64,000 nt of DNA from contig NZ_CP090364.1 in NCBI RefSeq assembly GCF_021432065.1, forward strand, positions 2,122,601-2,186,600, in the 5' to 3' direction. The translations under genes and the position numbers were made by a program. The notes under the pieces are model-generated. The model was not told the DNA's origin. It saw only the letters and a list, made by a program, of their open reading frames with translations, and searched no databases. How positions within the stretch are numbered: position 1 is the stretch's first letter; every line of letters starts with the position of its first letter. This DNA is from Photobacterium sp. TLY01. GTDB taxonomy: Bacteria > Pseudomonadota > Gammaproteobacteria > Enterobacterales > Vibrionaceae. Positions 35,813-45,417 of this stretch are shown piece by piece.

Positions 35813-37765
35813 TCAAGCCTCTGAATGCTGGCTGTCGGCTGCTTGCTGCTCTGCGTGCAGTCCAGACAGAAATTGTCCGACACCATCCACATCCCGCGTA
35901 CGGGGAATCGGCGGCAGACTTCTTAAAAATACAGCGCCATACGGGCGCGTGACCAAACGATTGTCGCAGATCACCAGCACACCTTTGTCCTGCTGGTCTC
36001 GGATGAGCCGGCCGACTCCCTGCTTGAGGGTGATCACCGCATCCGGAATCTGCACCTGCGCGAAGGGGTCCCCGCCACGCAGACGACAATCTTCTATCCG
36101 CGCCTTCAATAACGGGTCATCCGGCGCGGTAAAGGGAAGTTTGTCGATAATAACACAGCTCAGCGCCTGCCCTCTAACATCAATCCCTTCCCAGAACGCA
36201 CCTGTTGCAATAAGCAGCGCATTTCCCAATTCCAGATATTCTGAAAGCAGTTTTTGCTTACTGGTTTCGCCCTGAACCAGGACAGGCAAATCCAGACAGG
36301 CGCGAAAACCTTCAGCAAGATCCCGGACCATCTGGTGTGAGGTGCACAGGAAAAAGCACCGCCCCTGATTGGCTTCAATCACAGGGGCCATCAGCGTGAC
36401 CAATTTAGCCGCCAGCCCATAACTGTTGGGTTCAGGCAAAAAACGCGGCACGCACAGTAACGCCTGCTGCTCATAATCAAACGGGCTGGTCAGCGACATC
36501 TGCTCTGCAGGCTGCAGCCCTAAGCGATGGCTGAAATGACTGAAATCTTCATCAACAGCCAGTGTTGCTGAGGTAAAGATCCAGGCACCTTTTTGTTTTT
36601 CTATCTGCTCATGAAACTTCTCTGCGACCGACAGCGGCGTAATATGCAACGTAAAATGACGGGGGGTGCATTCATACCAATAGGAATAACCGGTGATCGA
36701 GGTATCGCATAAGCGTGTCAGTCTGGCTTTGAGCAAAGTGGTTCGTTCAAACGCAGCGTCCAACAGCTCACTGCGACCCAGCGCCAGTTTGAGCACGTCA
36801 TGTGCCAGATCCAGCGCATCGTTTAATCGTGTCAGTTCCCGCTGAATAGCCGGACTGTTCACCGCCTCACGCCAGTTGCCGCGAAAGCCGGGTTCGCCCA
36901 TCACCAATCGCATATCGGATGCAGCCTGACTCAGTCGGTCTGCGGTTTTTTCCAACTGACGCATATCACGGGCTTCAGTGCGATAACCGATAGTAATGTC
37001 TTTTGCCAGATCCTGCACTTGCCGGCTCGACAGACTCTGGCCGAAATACTGACTGGCAATATCGGGGATCTGATGGGCTTCATCAAAAATAAACACATCG
37101 GCTTCCGGGATCAGCTCGCCAAAGCCTGTCTCTTTAATCGCCAGATCCGCCATGAACAAATGGTGATTCACCACCACCACATCCGCCTCCATGGCTTTTC
37201 GCCGCGCTTTCACCACAAAGCAGTCTTCAAAAGACGGGCACTCGCGACCCAGACAGTTATCGTTGGTCGAGGTAATTGTCGGGATCACCGGGCTGTCTTC
37301 GGCAATCGAATCACACTCGCTGATATCACCAGTTTTGGTCGCTGAAGACCAACTGCGAATCGTCACCAACTGACTCAGCATGCCCGGGTCGACAAATCCG
37401 CCATGGCTTTCGGTGATCTGACGGCTGAGCCGGTCGAGGCACAGATAATTGGAGCGCCCTTTCAGCAGCGCCACTTTGCCTGTATAGCCCAGCGCTTGCG
37501 TCATCAGGGGCAGATCCCGGTAGAAAAGTTGTTCCTGCAGGTTTTTCGAACCGGTACTGATAATGGTTTTGTGGCCTTTGATTAACGCTGGCACCAGATA
37601 CGCAAAAGTTTTGCCTGTCCCGGTTCCCGCCTCAACCACCAGCTGCTGCTGGTGCTGAATTGCCCGCCCGACCGCTTCTGCCATATCAATCTGAGGCTGA
37701 CGTGCCTGAAAACCAGGGATCGCCTTTTCAAGTGCACCGCCGGGTTGAAAGAATTTTGCAATCAT
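35813..37765 (-). CDS. yoaA: DinG/XPD-type ATP-dependent DNA helicase YoaA
   Basis: A 650-residue superfamily 2 helicase with an iron-sulfur domain, related to XPD and DinG; E. coli YoaA works with the HolC subunit in repair of replication blocks. Walker A is VEAGTGTGKT (about 45-53), the DEAH box is FDEAHQ, and the Cys residues needed for the 4Fe-4S cluster are in the LCLDRL and CLGRECPSFEDC region. Motif VI appears as QGVGRLIRD. ATG 37765 (MIAKFF) is chosen over an in-frame TTG nine bases earlier. It heads the minus-strand run into tsaB. Confidence 0.94.
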   Translation of the reverse strand: MIAKFFQPGGALEKAIPGFQARQPQIDMAEAVGRAIQHQQQLVVEAGTGTGKTFAYLVPALIKGHKTIISTGSKNLQEQLFYRDLPLMTQALGYTGKVALLKGRSNYLCLDRLSRQITESHGGFVDPGMLSQLVTIRSWSSATKTGDISECDSIAEDSPVIPTITSTNDNCLGRECPSFEDCFVVKARRKAMEADVVVVNHHLFMADLAIKETGFGELIPEADVFIFDEAHQIPDIASQYFGQSLSSRQVQDLAKDITIGYRTEARDMRQLEKTADRLSQAASDMRLVMGEPGFRGNWREAVNSPAIQRELTRLNDALDLAHDVLKLALGRSELLDAAFERTTLLKARLTRLCDTSITGYSYWYECTPRHFTLHITPLSVAEKFHEQIEKQKGAWIFTSATLAVDEDFSHFSHRLGLQPAEQMSLTSPFDYEQQALLCVPRFLPEPNSYGLAAKLVTLMAPVIEANQGRCFFLCTSHQMVRDLAEGFRACLDLPVLVQGETSKQKLLSEYLELGNALLIATGAFWEGIDVRGQALSCVIIDKLPFTAPDDPLLKARIEDCRLRGGDPFAQVQIPDAVITLKQGVGRLIRDQQDKGVLVICDNRLVTRPYGAVFLRSLPPIPRTRDVDGVGQFLSGLHAEQQAADSQHSEA

Positions 37766-37954
37766 GAGCGCCAATCTATTGGTTATTTATCCAGTATCTT
37801 CCATGATTATGCCAAGATTACCCCCGAACAGCCAGCGGCAGTTGTCTGGCATAATTATTGAGTCAGATCACAAAAACTTTTGACGTCGAAATCAAAGCCA
37901 TGTAAATAATTAACAACATAACGAATACACATATGCACGCAACATAAGGACACC

Positions 37955-38788
37955 ATGGAAAAGAAAACCCTGCTCACCGATTGCCCGGATGCCATGGGAT
38001 TGATTTCTAAGATCACCAACATCTGTTACAAACATCAACTCAACATTATCCATAACAAAGAGTTTGTCGATCATCGCCATCGTCAGTTCTTTATGCGCAC
38101 CGAGCTGGAAGGCGTGTTTAATGATGAAACCTTTCTGTTCGATCTGGATCGCGCCCTGCCCGAAGGCAGCCACCGCCGTCTGGTGAGCTCTGCTCGTAAG
38201 AAAGTCGTGATTATGGTGACCAAAGAGGCCCACTGTCTGGGGGATATTCTGGTCAAAGCCTATGACGGGACACTGGATATTGAGATTGCCGCTGTCGTTG
38301 GCAACTACGACAAACTGGCCGGCCTGGTTGAAAAGTTTGACATCCCTTTTCACCATGTCTGCCATGAAGGTTTAAGCCGTGAAGAGCATGAAGCCAAATT
38401 ACTGGACTGTGTAAACCAGTATTCTCCCGATTATGTGGTGCTGGCAAAATACATGCGTATTCTGACCCCTGATTTTGTGGCCCAGTTTCCGCACCGGATT
38501 ATCAATATTCATCACAGTTTCCTGCCGGCATTTATTGGCGCGAAACCTTACTTGCAAGCCTATGAGCGCGGGGTAAAAATCATTGGCGCCACGGCCCACT
38601 TCGTCACCAATGATCTGGATGAAGGGCCAATCATCACCCAGAACGTCATTCCGGTTGATCATAACTACAGCGCAGAAGACATGGCCCGTTCCGGCCGTGA
38701 TGTCGAAAAATCTGTCCTGAGCAAGGCACTCAGCCTGGTCGTCGAAGATAAAGTGTTCGTTTACGGTAATCGTACCGTGGTGCTGTAA
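37955..38788 (+). CDS. purU: Formyltetrahydrofolate deformylase
   Basis: PurU hydrolyses 10-formyl-THF to formate and THF, balancing one-carbon pools and supplying formate for PurT. The 277 residues comprise an N-terminal ACT domain (LTDCPDAMGLISKITNIC, about 1-85) and a formyltransferase-like domain with YMRILTPDF, HHSFLPAF and the catalytic-site segment ATAHFVTNDLDEGPII. AAGGA precedes ATG 37955. Confidence 0.96.
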   Translation: MEKKTLLTDCPDAMGLISKITNICYKHQLNIIHNKEFVDHRHRQFFMRTELEGVFNDETFLFDLDRALPEGSHRRLVSSARKKVVIMVTKEAHCLGDILVKAYDGTLDIEIAAVVGNYDKLAGLVEKFDIPFHHVCHEGLSREEHEAKLLDCVNQYSPDYVVLAKYMRILTPDFVAQFPHRIINIHHSFLPAFIGAKPYLQAYERGVKIIGATAHFVTNDLDEGPIITQNVIPVDHNYSAEDMARSGRDVEKSVLSKALSLVVEDKVFVYGNRTVVL

Positions 38789-38794
38789 GCCTGT

Positions 38795-38823
38795 GGCGGA
38801 AAAGTGTTGATCGCTTCTCCGCC
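38795..38823 (+). terminator. Possible terminator between purU and yecM
   Basis: A 12-bp stem with one mismatch (GGCGGAAAAGTG with CGCTTCTCCGCC) over TTGAT lies just after the purU stop. The following sequence is only modestly T-rich. Confidence 0.4.
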
Positions 38824-38841
38824 CTCGCTTTATGACTCAGA

Positions 38842-39423
38842 TCAGCCTTCACTCTCGATCACGGCTTTCAGCGAACACGGATGCAGCTTAATGCATACGC
38901 CGTCTTTTTTAAACGCAAAGGTCGGGTTTGCCAGCCGCTCTTTCTCCCCGGCGGGGCAGCTCGCTTTCACCTCAATACCGGCCTGCTTCAGCTTGTCCCA
39001 GTCCAGTCCGGGAAAACGCGTCTCCAGTACCGCTTTGAATGCCGCTGTGGTTGATGCCTGACAAGGCACGACAAACTCAACATGCTCCCAGCCCTCAACC
39101 GGATATTGTTTGTCGCCCGGATAAGGCAGCTCCAGCGCTTCAATCTGCCATTGCCCCGCCTGCAAAGGCTGATCAAAACCAATCACCACAATCGGACGAC
39201 CATTGATCACATTGGTTGACCACGCTTCACCGTAGGCCAGCCACGCCTGATGCAGTGCCGTCGCTAACGCCGTACTATTGACCCGCAGGGCAATGTGGTC
39301 GGCCTGGCAGGCAGAAAGATCCAGCCCCAGCTGTTCAGCAAGCCTTTCAATTTTTCCTATAAATTCAGGCAATTGTGCCAGCATTTGCTCCGGTTGAAGA
39401 TTTGCCTGCTGTAAATCTTGCAT
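38842..39423 (-). CDS. yecM: YecM-family VOC-fold protein
   Basis: A 193-residue protein of the YecM family (PF06185), a vicinal-oxygen-chelate fold with putative metal ligands (DHIALRV near residue 50, HVEFVVP and KLHPCSL). The function is unknown. ATG 39423 is chosen because GAGGA lies eight bases upstream and the length fits E. coli YecM; upstream in-frame ATGs would add an unsupported extension. It sits beside argS, as in E. coli, but here it diverges from it. Confidence 0.9.
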   Translation of the reverse strand: MQDLQQANLQPEQMLAQLPEFIGKIERLAEQLGLDLSACQADHIALRVNSTALATALHQAWLAYGEAWSTNVINGRPIVVIGFDQPLQAGQWQIEALELPYPGDKQYPVEGWEHVEFVVPCQASTTAAFKAVLETRFPGLDWDKLKQAGIEVKASCPAGEKERLANPTFAFKKDGVCIKLHPCSLKAVIESEG

Positions 39424-39456
39424 GTAATTTATCCTCATTGTTCTCAGGCCGCCCAT

Positions 39457-39818
39457 TATCCACAGAATCTTTGTCAGTAAAAGCCTTGAGCAACAAGCCT
39501 TCAGCCTGCCATCACCATGAGAAAAAATTCAGCTTCTATCGCCTTTTCACCTTGCCAACTGCCCTGTATTTATGGGTATTATTACAGCTAACTATTTTTA
39601 GTATCCATGCAGCCGCCTGTGCAGCCAGCAAGCTCCCGTCAGCACTACCCGGATGACCTTTTTCATAAAACATCAGACAGGGTTGTTTTCACCTTTTCTG
39701 GTGTATTGCTGACCACGCTTCCGACCGGTTCAGGTGTAAAAGCAAACTGCATAGTTTATTGAATACCCAAGACTTTTGCCTGCCTGTCAGGCTACAGACC
39801 GATTTAAAGGATAGACGT
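39457..39818. other. yecM-argS intergenic region
   Basis: This 362-base gap has no supported gene. A short open stretch (about 39518-39656, plus strand) would encode a hydrophobic helix (TALYLWVLLQLTIFSIHAA) but lacks a good start and ribosome site. The argS promoter presumably lies in the right half. Confidence 0.35.
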
Positions 39819-41549
39819 GTGAACATTCAAGCACTCATTAACGATAAAGTTTCCCAGGCGCTCGAAGCGGCCGGTGCTCCGGCAGGCAGCCCGGCAGCTG
39901 TTCGTCAGTCAGCCAAAGCACAGTTCGGTGATTATCAGGCCAACGGTGTCATGGGTGTGGCGAAAAAACTGGGAACGAACCCGCGCGAGTTTGCACAAAA
40001 AGTCATCGACCAACTCGATCTGGGCGATATCGCTGAGAAAGTCGAAATCGCAGGTCCTGGTTTCATTAATATCTTTCTGAATAAAACCTGGCTTGCCAAG
40101 CAAGCCGAAGAAGCACTGACTGATGCCCGCCTGGGTGTGGCGACGCAGGAAAAACAAAATATTGTGGTCGACTATTCGGCACCGAATGTCGCCAAAGAAA
40201 TGCACGTGGGCCACCTGCGCTCCACCATCATCGGTGATGCAGTGGTTCGTACCCTGGAATTTCTCGGTCATAACGTGATTCGTGCCAACCACATCGGTGA
40301 CTGGGGCACTCAGTTCGGTATGCTGATTGCCAATCTGGAACGTGTGCAGCAAGAGTCCGGCGAGATCTCAATGGAACTGGCCGATCTGGAAGCTTTCTAC
40401 CGCGAGTCGAAAAAACTGTATGACGAAGATGAAGCTTTTGCAGAACGCGCCCGTAACTATGTGGTGAAACTGCAAAGTGGCGATCAGTACTGTGCAGATA
40501 TGTGGAAGAAACTGGTCGATGTGACCATGGAGCAAAACCAGCACAACTACGATCGTCTGAATGTGTCCCTGACCCGTGACAACGTGATGGGTGAGTCCAT
40601 GTACAACGACATGCTGGCAGGGATTGTCGCCGATCTGAAAGCGAAAGGGCTGGCTGTCGAAGATGATGGTGCTCAGGTTGTTTTCCTGGATGAGTTCAAA
40701 AACAAAGATGGTGAACCTATGGGGGTTATCATCCAGAAACGTGACGGCGGTTTCCTGTACACAACCACAGATATTGCCTGTGCGAAATACCGCTACGAGC
40801 ATTTTAACGCCAACCGTGTACTTTATTTTATCGATTCACGCCAGCACCAGCATCTGATGCAGGCATGGACAATTGTCCGCAAAGCCGGTTACATCCCAGA
40901 CGATGTGTCGCTGGAGCACCACGCTTTTGGCATGATGCTGGGTAAAGACGGCCGCCCGTTCAAAACACGGTCTGGCGGTACCGTTCGCCTGGCTGATCTG
41001 CTGGATGAAGCGGAATCACGCGCGAAGGTACTGATCGAAGAGAAGAACCCTGAGCTGGATACGGCTGAGAAAACCAAGATTGCATCGACCGTCGCCATGG
41101 CCGCGGTGAAGTATGCTGATCTGTCCAAACACCGCACCACAGATTACGTGTTCGACTGGGATAACATGCTGGCCTTCGAAGGCAATACAGCACCTTACAT
41201 GCAATACGCGTATACCCGTGTTAGTTCTGTGTTTAAACGTGCAGGTCTGAGTGAAAGCGAGCTGACACACCCTGTTGTGATCACTGATGAAAAAGAGCAG
41301 GTCCTGCTGTCAAAACTGCTGCAATTTGAAGAAGCAGTTGAAACCGTGGCCCGTGAAGGTCATCCGCACGTCATGTGTAGCTACCTGTTTGAATTAGCAG
41401 GGAATTTCTCCAGCTTCTATGAAGCCTGCCCGATTCTCAATGCTGATGAGCCAGTCAAGCAAAGCCGCCTGAAGCTGGCGCTGCTGACAGCAAAAACCAT
41501 CAAACAAGGCTTGGATCTCTTGGGTATTGAAACGCTGGAACGTATGTAA
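39819..41549 (+). CDS. argS: Arginyl-tRNA synthetase
   Basis: ArgRS charges tRNA-Arg. The 576-residue length agrees with E. coli (577). The N-terminal tRNA D-loop domain (about 1-110) is followed by the class I catalytic core with [12 protein letters not shown] (HIGH motif) and the C-terminal anticodon domain; the canonical KMSKS is absent, as in most bacterial ArgRS. The start is GTG 39819, preceded by AAAGG, giving [10 protein letters not shown], which aligns with E. coli MNIQALLSEK. Confidence 0.96.
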   Translation: MNIQALINDKVSQALEAAGAPAGSPAAVRQSAKAQFGDYQANGVMGVAKKLGTNPREFAQKVIDQLDLGDIAEKVEIAGPGFINIFLNKTWLAKQAEEALTDARLGVATQEKQNIVVDYSAPNVAKEMHVGHLRSTIIGDAVVRTLEFLGHNVIRANHIGDWGTQFGMLIANLERVQQESGEISMELADLEAFYRESKKLYDEDEAFAERARNYVVKLQSGDQYCADMWKKLVDVTMEQNQHNYDRLNVSLTRDNVMGESMYNDMLAGIVADLKAKGLAVEDDGAQVVFLDEFKNKDGEPMGVIIQKRDGGFLYTTTDIACAKYRYEHFNANRVLYFIDSRQHQHLMQAWTIVRKAGYIPDDVSLEHHAFGMMLGKDGRPFKTRSGGTVRLADLLDEAESRAKVLIEEKNPELDTAEKTKIASTVAMAAVKYADLSKHRTTDYVFDWDNMLAFEGNTAPYMQYAYTRVSSVFKRAGLSESELTHPVVITDEKEQVLLSKLLQFEEAVETVAREGHPHVMCSYLFELAGNFSSFYEACPILNADEPVKQSRLKLALLTAKTIKQGLDLLGIETLERM

Positions 41550-41597
41550 TCTGGCAGAACATCACATTTATCTAATTAAGCAAAGCTAAACTTATAT

Positions 41598-41629
41598 AGC
41601 CTTCTGGGGTATCCTTAGAAGGCTTTTTT
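41598..41629 (+). terminator. Terminator of argS
   Basis: AGCCTTCT (41598-41605) pairs with AGAAGGCT (41617-41624) and runs into six T's. Confidence 0.85.
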
Positions 41630-41678
41630 GACACAAATTTTTGGGTACTGGCCTTTTTCTGTTACATGGAATGTTGCA

Positions 41679-42731
41679 ATGAGCCTCAATGACTCACACG
41701 AAACTGACGACGGGATGACTGACGAATTTCTCACGTCAACTCAAACCTTGCGTAAAGCCATTCCACTGATGATCAAACATAAAGTCCCCACAACGCCGGT
41801 CAATTACGCCCTGTGGTACAGCTATACTTCGGATCAGAACCCTATTCTCACTCAGGCCATAGACCAGAGTTTAGCGCAGTACGGGCATTGCCCGCCCAGC
41901 CTGAGTGATTCACTTTACCGCACCCATCTGGCCCAGCATCCTGCCAGTGAGCAGGGACAGATAAGTCATAGCCTGCAAGCCATCATGGATGAGCTGTGTC
42001 ACACGATGAGCGGATCTCAGAAAGAAACCCAGGCATTCCATCACGCGTTATCACGCACCTGTCAGCGGCTGAGCCAGAAGGCTGAGCAGGGTGTCAACGT
42101 GCACGAAGCCAATGACTTGGTACAAGAATTGCTGGATGAGTCCCGCCACATGCATCAATCCAGTACGCTGCTGAACCAGCAACTGGAAAACGCCAATCAA
42201 GAAATTGAAAATCTGAGAAAAGCTCTGAAAGACAGCCTCAAATGTGCCAACGAAGATCCCTTAACCGGGCTGCTCAACCGACGCGCCTTTCAGCAGGATC
42301 TCAGCAGTTGTATCCAGCACCACACACCTTTCAGTCTGGTCTTACTGGATATTGATAACTTTAAAACCTTCAATGATGACTTTGGCCATTTAATGGGCGA
42401 TAAAGTCCTCTGCTCGGTTGCCCGTCATCTTCAGGTCTGGTGTGAACAAGGAATGCAGGCCTATCGATACGGTGGCGAAGAATTCGTGATTATCTTACCT
42501 GGCACCAACCTGCATCAAAGCAGAGACAAAGCTGAAAAACTACGCAAAACTCTCTCTGGCATTGCCGTGCAGGACAAGCAATCAGGAAACACAGTCAGCT
42601 CAATCACTGCATCATTTGGGATTGCAGAACACACAGGAAAAGAAAACGGTCTGGCTGTGCTGGCCAGAGCCGATAAGTATCTGCTTCAGGCAAAAAGCCT
42701 GGGGCGGAACCGGGTACTGCCTGTTTTATGA
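41679..42731 (+). CDS. GGDEF diguanylate cyclase
   Basis: A 350-residue cytosolic protein predicted to make c-di-GMP from two GTP. The N-terminal two-thirds is helical and unclassified, ending in a coiled coil (LLNQQLENANQEIENLRKAL) that leads into the canonical linker DPLTGLLNRRAF. The active site is GGEEF, with DIDNFKTFND and DFGHLMGD upstream. No RxxD inhibitory site precedes GGEEF, so product inhibition of the usual kind is not expected. ATG 41679 is chosen: the in-frame TTG at 41628 lies in the argS terminator T-tract. Confidence 0.92.
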   Translation: MSLNDSHETDDGMTDEFLTSTQTLRKAIPLMIKHKVPTTPVNYALWYSYTSDQNPILTQAIDQSLAQYGHCPPSLSDSLYRTHLAQHPASEQGQISHSLQAIMDELCHTMSGSQKETQAFHHALSRTCQRLSQKAEQGVNVHEANDLVQELLDESRHMHQSSTLLNQQLENANQEIENLRKALKDSLKCANEDPLTGLLNRRAFQQDLSSCIQHHTPFSLVLLDIDNFKTFNDDFGHLMGDKVLCSVARHLQVWCEQGMQAYRYGGEEFVIILPGTNLHQSRDKAEKLRKTLSGIAVQDKQSGNTVSSITASFGIAEHTGKENGLAVLARADKYLLQAKSLGRNRVLPVL

Positions 42732-42736
42732 TGCCT

Positions 42737-43336
42737 TTACTGTCCGTATCTTGGGGCATGATGAAGGTAGTTAATCTCATCCTGAGTCGATAATCTGCCG
42801 CAAACAGCATTACGATGCGGGAACCGGCCGAAGTCTTTAATCACCTGAAAATGACTGACAGCGTACTGATAAAACTCATCAAACTCTGCTTTATGCGCTT
42901 TCATGACCTCCTGACGTAACTGGTCGAAGCGAAAGACACTTTCTTCCTGATCTTCCAGTGCTTCTGAATGCTCTAACGGCAGATAAAAGAACACTCGCTC
43001 AATAGGTGTTAACGCACGATCAAAATTCTTCGCCAACCCACGCTTACAGATTGCCTGTGCCAAGGAATCATAACGAAAGGCCGCCGCCAAACCCCGATAG
43101 ATATTACGACTGAACTGATCAAGCAGAATAATCAGCGCCAAGGTGCCTTTAGGGGTTTCTGTCCACGCATTCAGCTCCCCCTGACCAGCACGGCTGACCA
43201 GCCCCCGAAAACGTTCGGTGATCTCACGATCCACGGCGTCTCCGCCTTTAAACCACAAAGCCTGTTTATCCTGTTCGGTAACTTCCCCTTTCAGATTGCC
43301 AAACCAATAGGTAAGCACTTCCTCACACTCCGCCAT
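42737..43336 (-). CDS. DUF924 family protein
   Basis: A 199-residue soluble, all-helical protein of the DUF924 family (TPR-like fold). Family motifs are YWFG, LDQFSRNIYRG, FFYLPLEHSE and FGRFPHRN. The function is unknown. AGGAGG lies directly before the ATG, a strong ribosome site. It converges on the GGDEF gene with only 5 bases between the stop codons and no visible terminator. Confidence 0.9.
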   Translation of the reverse strand: MAECEEVLTYWFGNLKGEVTEQDKQALWFKGGDAVDREITERFRGLVSRAGQGELNAWTETPKGTLALIILLDQFSRNIYRGLAAAFRYDSLAQAICKRGLAKNFDRALTPIERVFFYLPLEHSEALEDQEESVFRFDQLRQEVMKAHKAEFDEFYQYAVSHFQVIKDFGRFPHRNAVCGRLSTQDEINYLHHAPRYGQ

Positions 43337-43501
43337 GGTTTCCTCCTGACTGTGCCATAACTATGCCTCTGAGATAGTTAAGTCGCTTTCGTGCGTATAC
43401 GTTCTAGTTTATCCTAGGGCGAGCCAGCAGAGTGCGATGGCTTTTTGTTGACGCCTGATAGCTGACTTGTGAAGCAGTTAATAGAAAGAAGGAATATTTC
43501 C

Positions 43502-43930
43502 ATGAGTTTCACCCTTCATCCGAGACTAAGCGCGGATACTCAGTGGATTGGCGATTTACCACTTTGCCGTGTGTTGCTGTCTAAAGAAGCGATTGGTCCC
43601 TGGTTGATCCTGGTCCCCAGATATGACGCACTGCGTGAAATTCACCATTTGTCTGTCGCGGATCAACAGCAGTTGATGATGGAATCCTGCTCAACAGCGC
43701 AACTGCTTGAGACCTATTTCAGCCCAGATAAAATCAATATTGGCGCCTTAGGCAATTTAGTACCGCAGCTTCATGTCCATCATATCGCCCGATATACAAC
43801 AGACATTGCCTGGCCAGGTCCCGTTTGGGGAAATACCGACGGCAGCCAGCGCGGTGAAGAAGAGCGACAAGCGCTGGTTGAAAGGCTGAAATTACTCTTT
43901 GGTCAGATAGACGGCTTTACGCCCGCATAG
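43502..43930 (+). CDS. HIT-domain nucleotide hydrolase-like protein
   Basis: A 142-residue histidine-triad protein. The motif is QLHVHHIAR near residue 95, giving the HxHxH-type pattern of nucleotidyl hydrolases/transferases (the central His is the nucleophile in the superfamily). The substrate is unknown. ATG 43502 has AAGGA eight bases upstream and is preferred to an in-frame GTG 33 bases earlier. It diverges from the DUF924 gene. Confidence 0.9.
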   Translation: MSFTLHPRLSADTQWIGDLPLCRVLLSKEAIGPWLILVPRYDALREIHHLSVADQQQLMMESCSTAQLLETYFSPDKINIGALGNLVPQLHVHHIARYTTDIAWPGPVWGNTDGSQRGEEERQALVERLKLLFGQIDGFTPA

Positions 43931-44013
43931 ATAGCTCAGCTGACAAGTGAATACATCCACGTGAATGACACCGAGTGAAGCCCTCTCACTGCAGAACACT
44001 GTCGATTCAAAAC

Positions 44014-44044
44014 AAAAAAACGCATCCATCGATGCGTTTTTTTT
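44014..44044. terminator. Bidirectional terminator between the HIT gene and mepM
   Basis: AAACGCATC pairs with GATGCGTTT over CATC, with A- and T-runs on the outer sides. Confidence 0.9.
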
Positions 44045-44049
44045 CGTTG

Positions 44050-45411
44050 TTATCCCGGCATCACCGCCAGCAGATTCTGCCGTTCCCGATTCGCCAGTTT
44101 TCGGTAATCGGTCCGGGTTTTATTCGGCACAGGTTCAGCCTGAGGCAGCGGCACCTTCATGGCATTGACGGCACGTCCGTATTTCAGTAACTCATAATGA
44201 AGATGCGGACCAGTGGAGCGCCCAGTGTTCCCGCTCAATGCGATTTTGTCCCCCATGCGGACTTTCTGACCCACTTTAACCAGTATCTTGCTCAAATGAA
44301 GATAGCGGGTTGAGTATTCCCGACCATGCTTGATCATCACGAAATTACCCGCCAAAGCATGTTTTTGCGCTTTGACGACCACGCCATCGCCCGTCGCTAG
44401 CACGGGTGTCCCGACAGGTGTGGCAAAATCAGTCCCGTTATGTGGCGAGACTCTGTGCGTAATGGGGTGCTTGCGATGGGGATCAAACGATGAACTGATT
44501 CGAAAACGTTTCTGGGTCGGATAGCGGTTCAGAGCCCGGTTCAGGCTGCGACCATCCTCATCATAGAACTCCCCGTCATCATAGCGCATGGCAAACAGTT
44601 CCTGATTCCGGTTCATATAGTACAGGGCTTTCACTTCACCCTGACCCACCGCTTTTCCATCAATGAACTCACGCTCAAGGGTAATTGCAAAACGATCACC
44701 CTTGCGGGCTTCTTTTCCTAAATCAAAACGCCACTGCAGCGCTTTAACCAGCGTCTGAATTTGCGTTGGTGACAGGCCGGCAGAGCGGGCCGACTGATAG
44801 AAACTGCCAGACACACGCCCGGTTAACCGTACCGGTTTAAATTCGCCGGTACGCTCCACTTCTTGATGCTTATAGCCTTTCGAAGTCAGTGTATAAGTAT
44901 CCGTCAGTTTCGCACTGCGTTCGATCGACAGCTCGCCGATCCGCCCTTCTTCATCCAGTGACCAGCCAATATTTTGTCCGACACGTAAAAACTGAATCGA
45001 TTTATCTGCCTCAATCAGTTTGTACATATCTGAAATCGGCAACGCATACTGAGTAAAGATTTCGCCTAAGGTTTCACCGGAAGACACTTTGTGGGAATGC
45101 GCAACATCAGTGGCCTGATCCAACTGTTGTTCCAGTTCATCTTTGGGAACCTGGAAGTCCGGGTCTTCCGGGTCAAGCACGACACCCAGCGGTTCACTGT
45201 TCTGCTCGGACAACGACAAGATCTCTTCTGAGATCAGCGGAACTTCGCGTCGTTGTTCGGCTTCGCTGCGCGAACCGTAGGAAGGAGAATGAACCACAGC
45301 AGGCTGCCACATCAGGGCAGCCGCGACGATAAGTGATGTTGAAGCAAGCGCAATTCGGTGTTGACGGGGAAGCTGATAAAACCGTCGGGCTGCAACCGTA
45401 AATATTTTCAT
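44050..45411 (-). CDS. mepM: M23 peptidoglycan DD-endopeptidase (MepM/YebA-like)
   Basis: A 453-residue envelope zinc endopeptidase that cuts D-Ala-mDAP crosslinks so new peptidoglycan can be inserted. An N-terminal membrane anchor (about 20-37) is followed by a LysM/OapA-like region (SSGETLGEIFTQY, about 108-150), a linker domain, and the C-terminal LytM/M23 domain with the zinc ligands in HNGTDFATP and GPHLHYEL. It lies 6 bases downstream of znuA on the same strand, as yebA neighbours znuA in E. coli. It is therefore likely expressed with znuA from the Zur-controlled promoter. The vibrio paralogues ShyA/ShyB/ShyC are the alternative names to test. Confidence 0.92.
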   Translation of the reverse strand: MKIFTVAARRFYQLPRQHRIALASTSLIVAAALMWQPAVVHSPSYGSRSEAEQRREVPLISEEILSLSEQNSEPLGVVLDPEDPDFQVPKDELEQQLDQATDVAHSHKVSSGETLGEIFTQYALPISDMYKLIEADKSIQFLRVGQNIGWSLDEEGRIGELSIERSAKLTDTYTLTSKGYKHQEVERTGEFKPVRLTGRVSGSFYQSARSAGLSPTQIQTLVKALQWRFDLGKEARKGDRFAITLEREFIDGKAVGQGEVKALYYMNRNQELFAMRYDDGEFYDEDGRSLNRALNRYPTQKRFRISSSFDPHRKHPITHRVSPHNGTDFATPVGTPVLATGDGVVVKAQKHALAGNFVMIKHGREYSTRYLHLSKILVKVGQKVRMGDKIALSGNTGRSTGPHLHYELLKYGRAVNAMKVPLPQAEPVPNKTRTDYRKLANRERQNLLAVMPG

Positions 45412-45417
45412 TGTTAT

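Noticed and set aside
39375-39656. Open frame of about 93 codons in the yecM-argS gap with a hydrophobic C-terminal segment
   Set aside because: Its first half overlaps yecM on the opposite strand, there is no ribosome site, and no ATG lies near the hydrophobic part.
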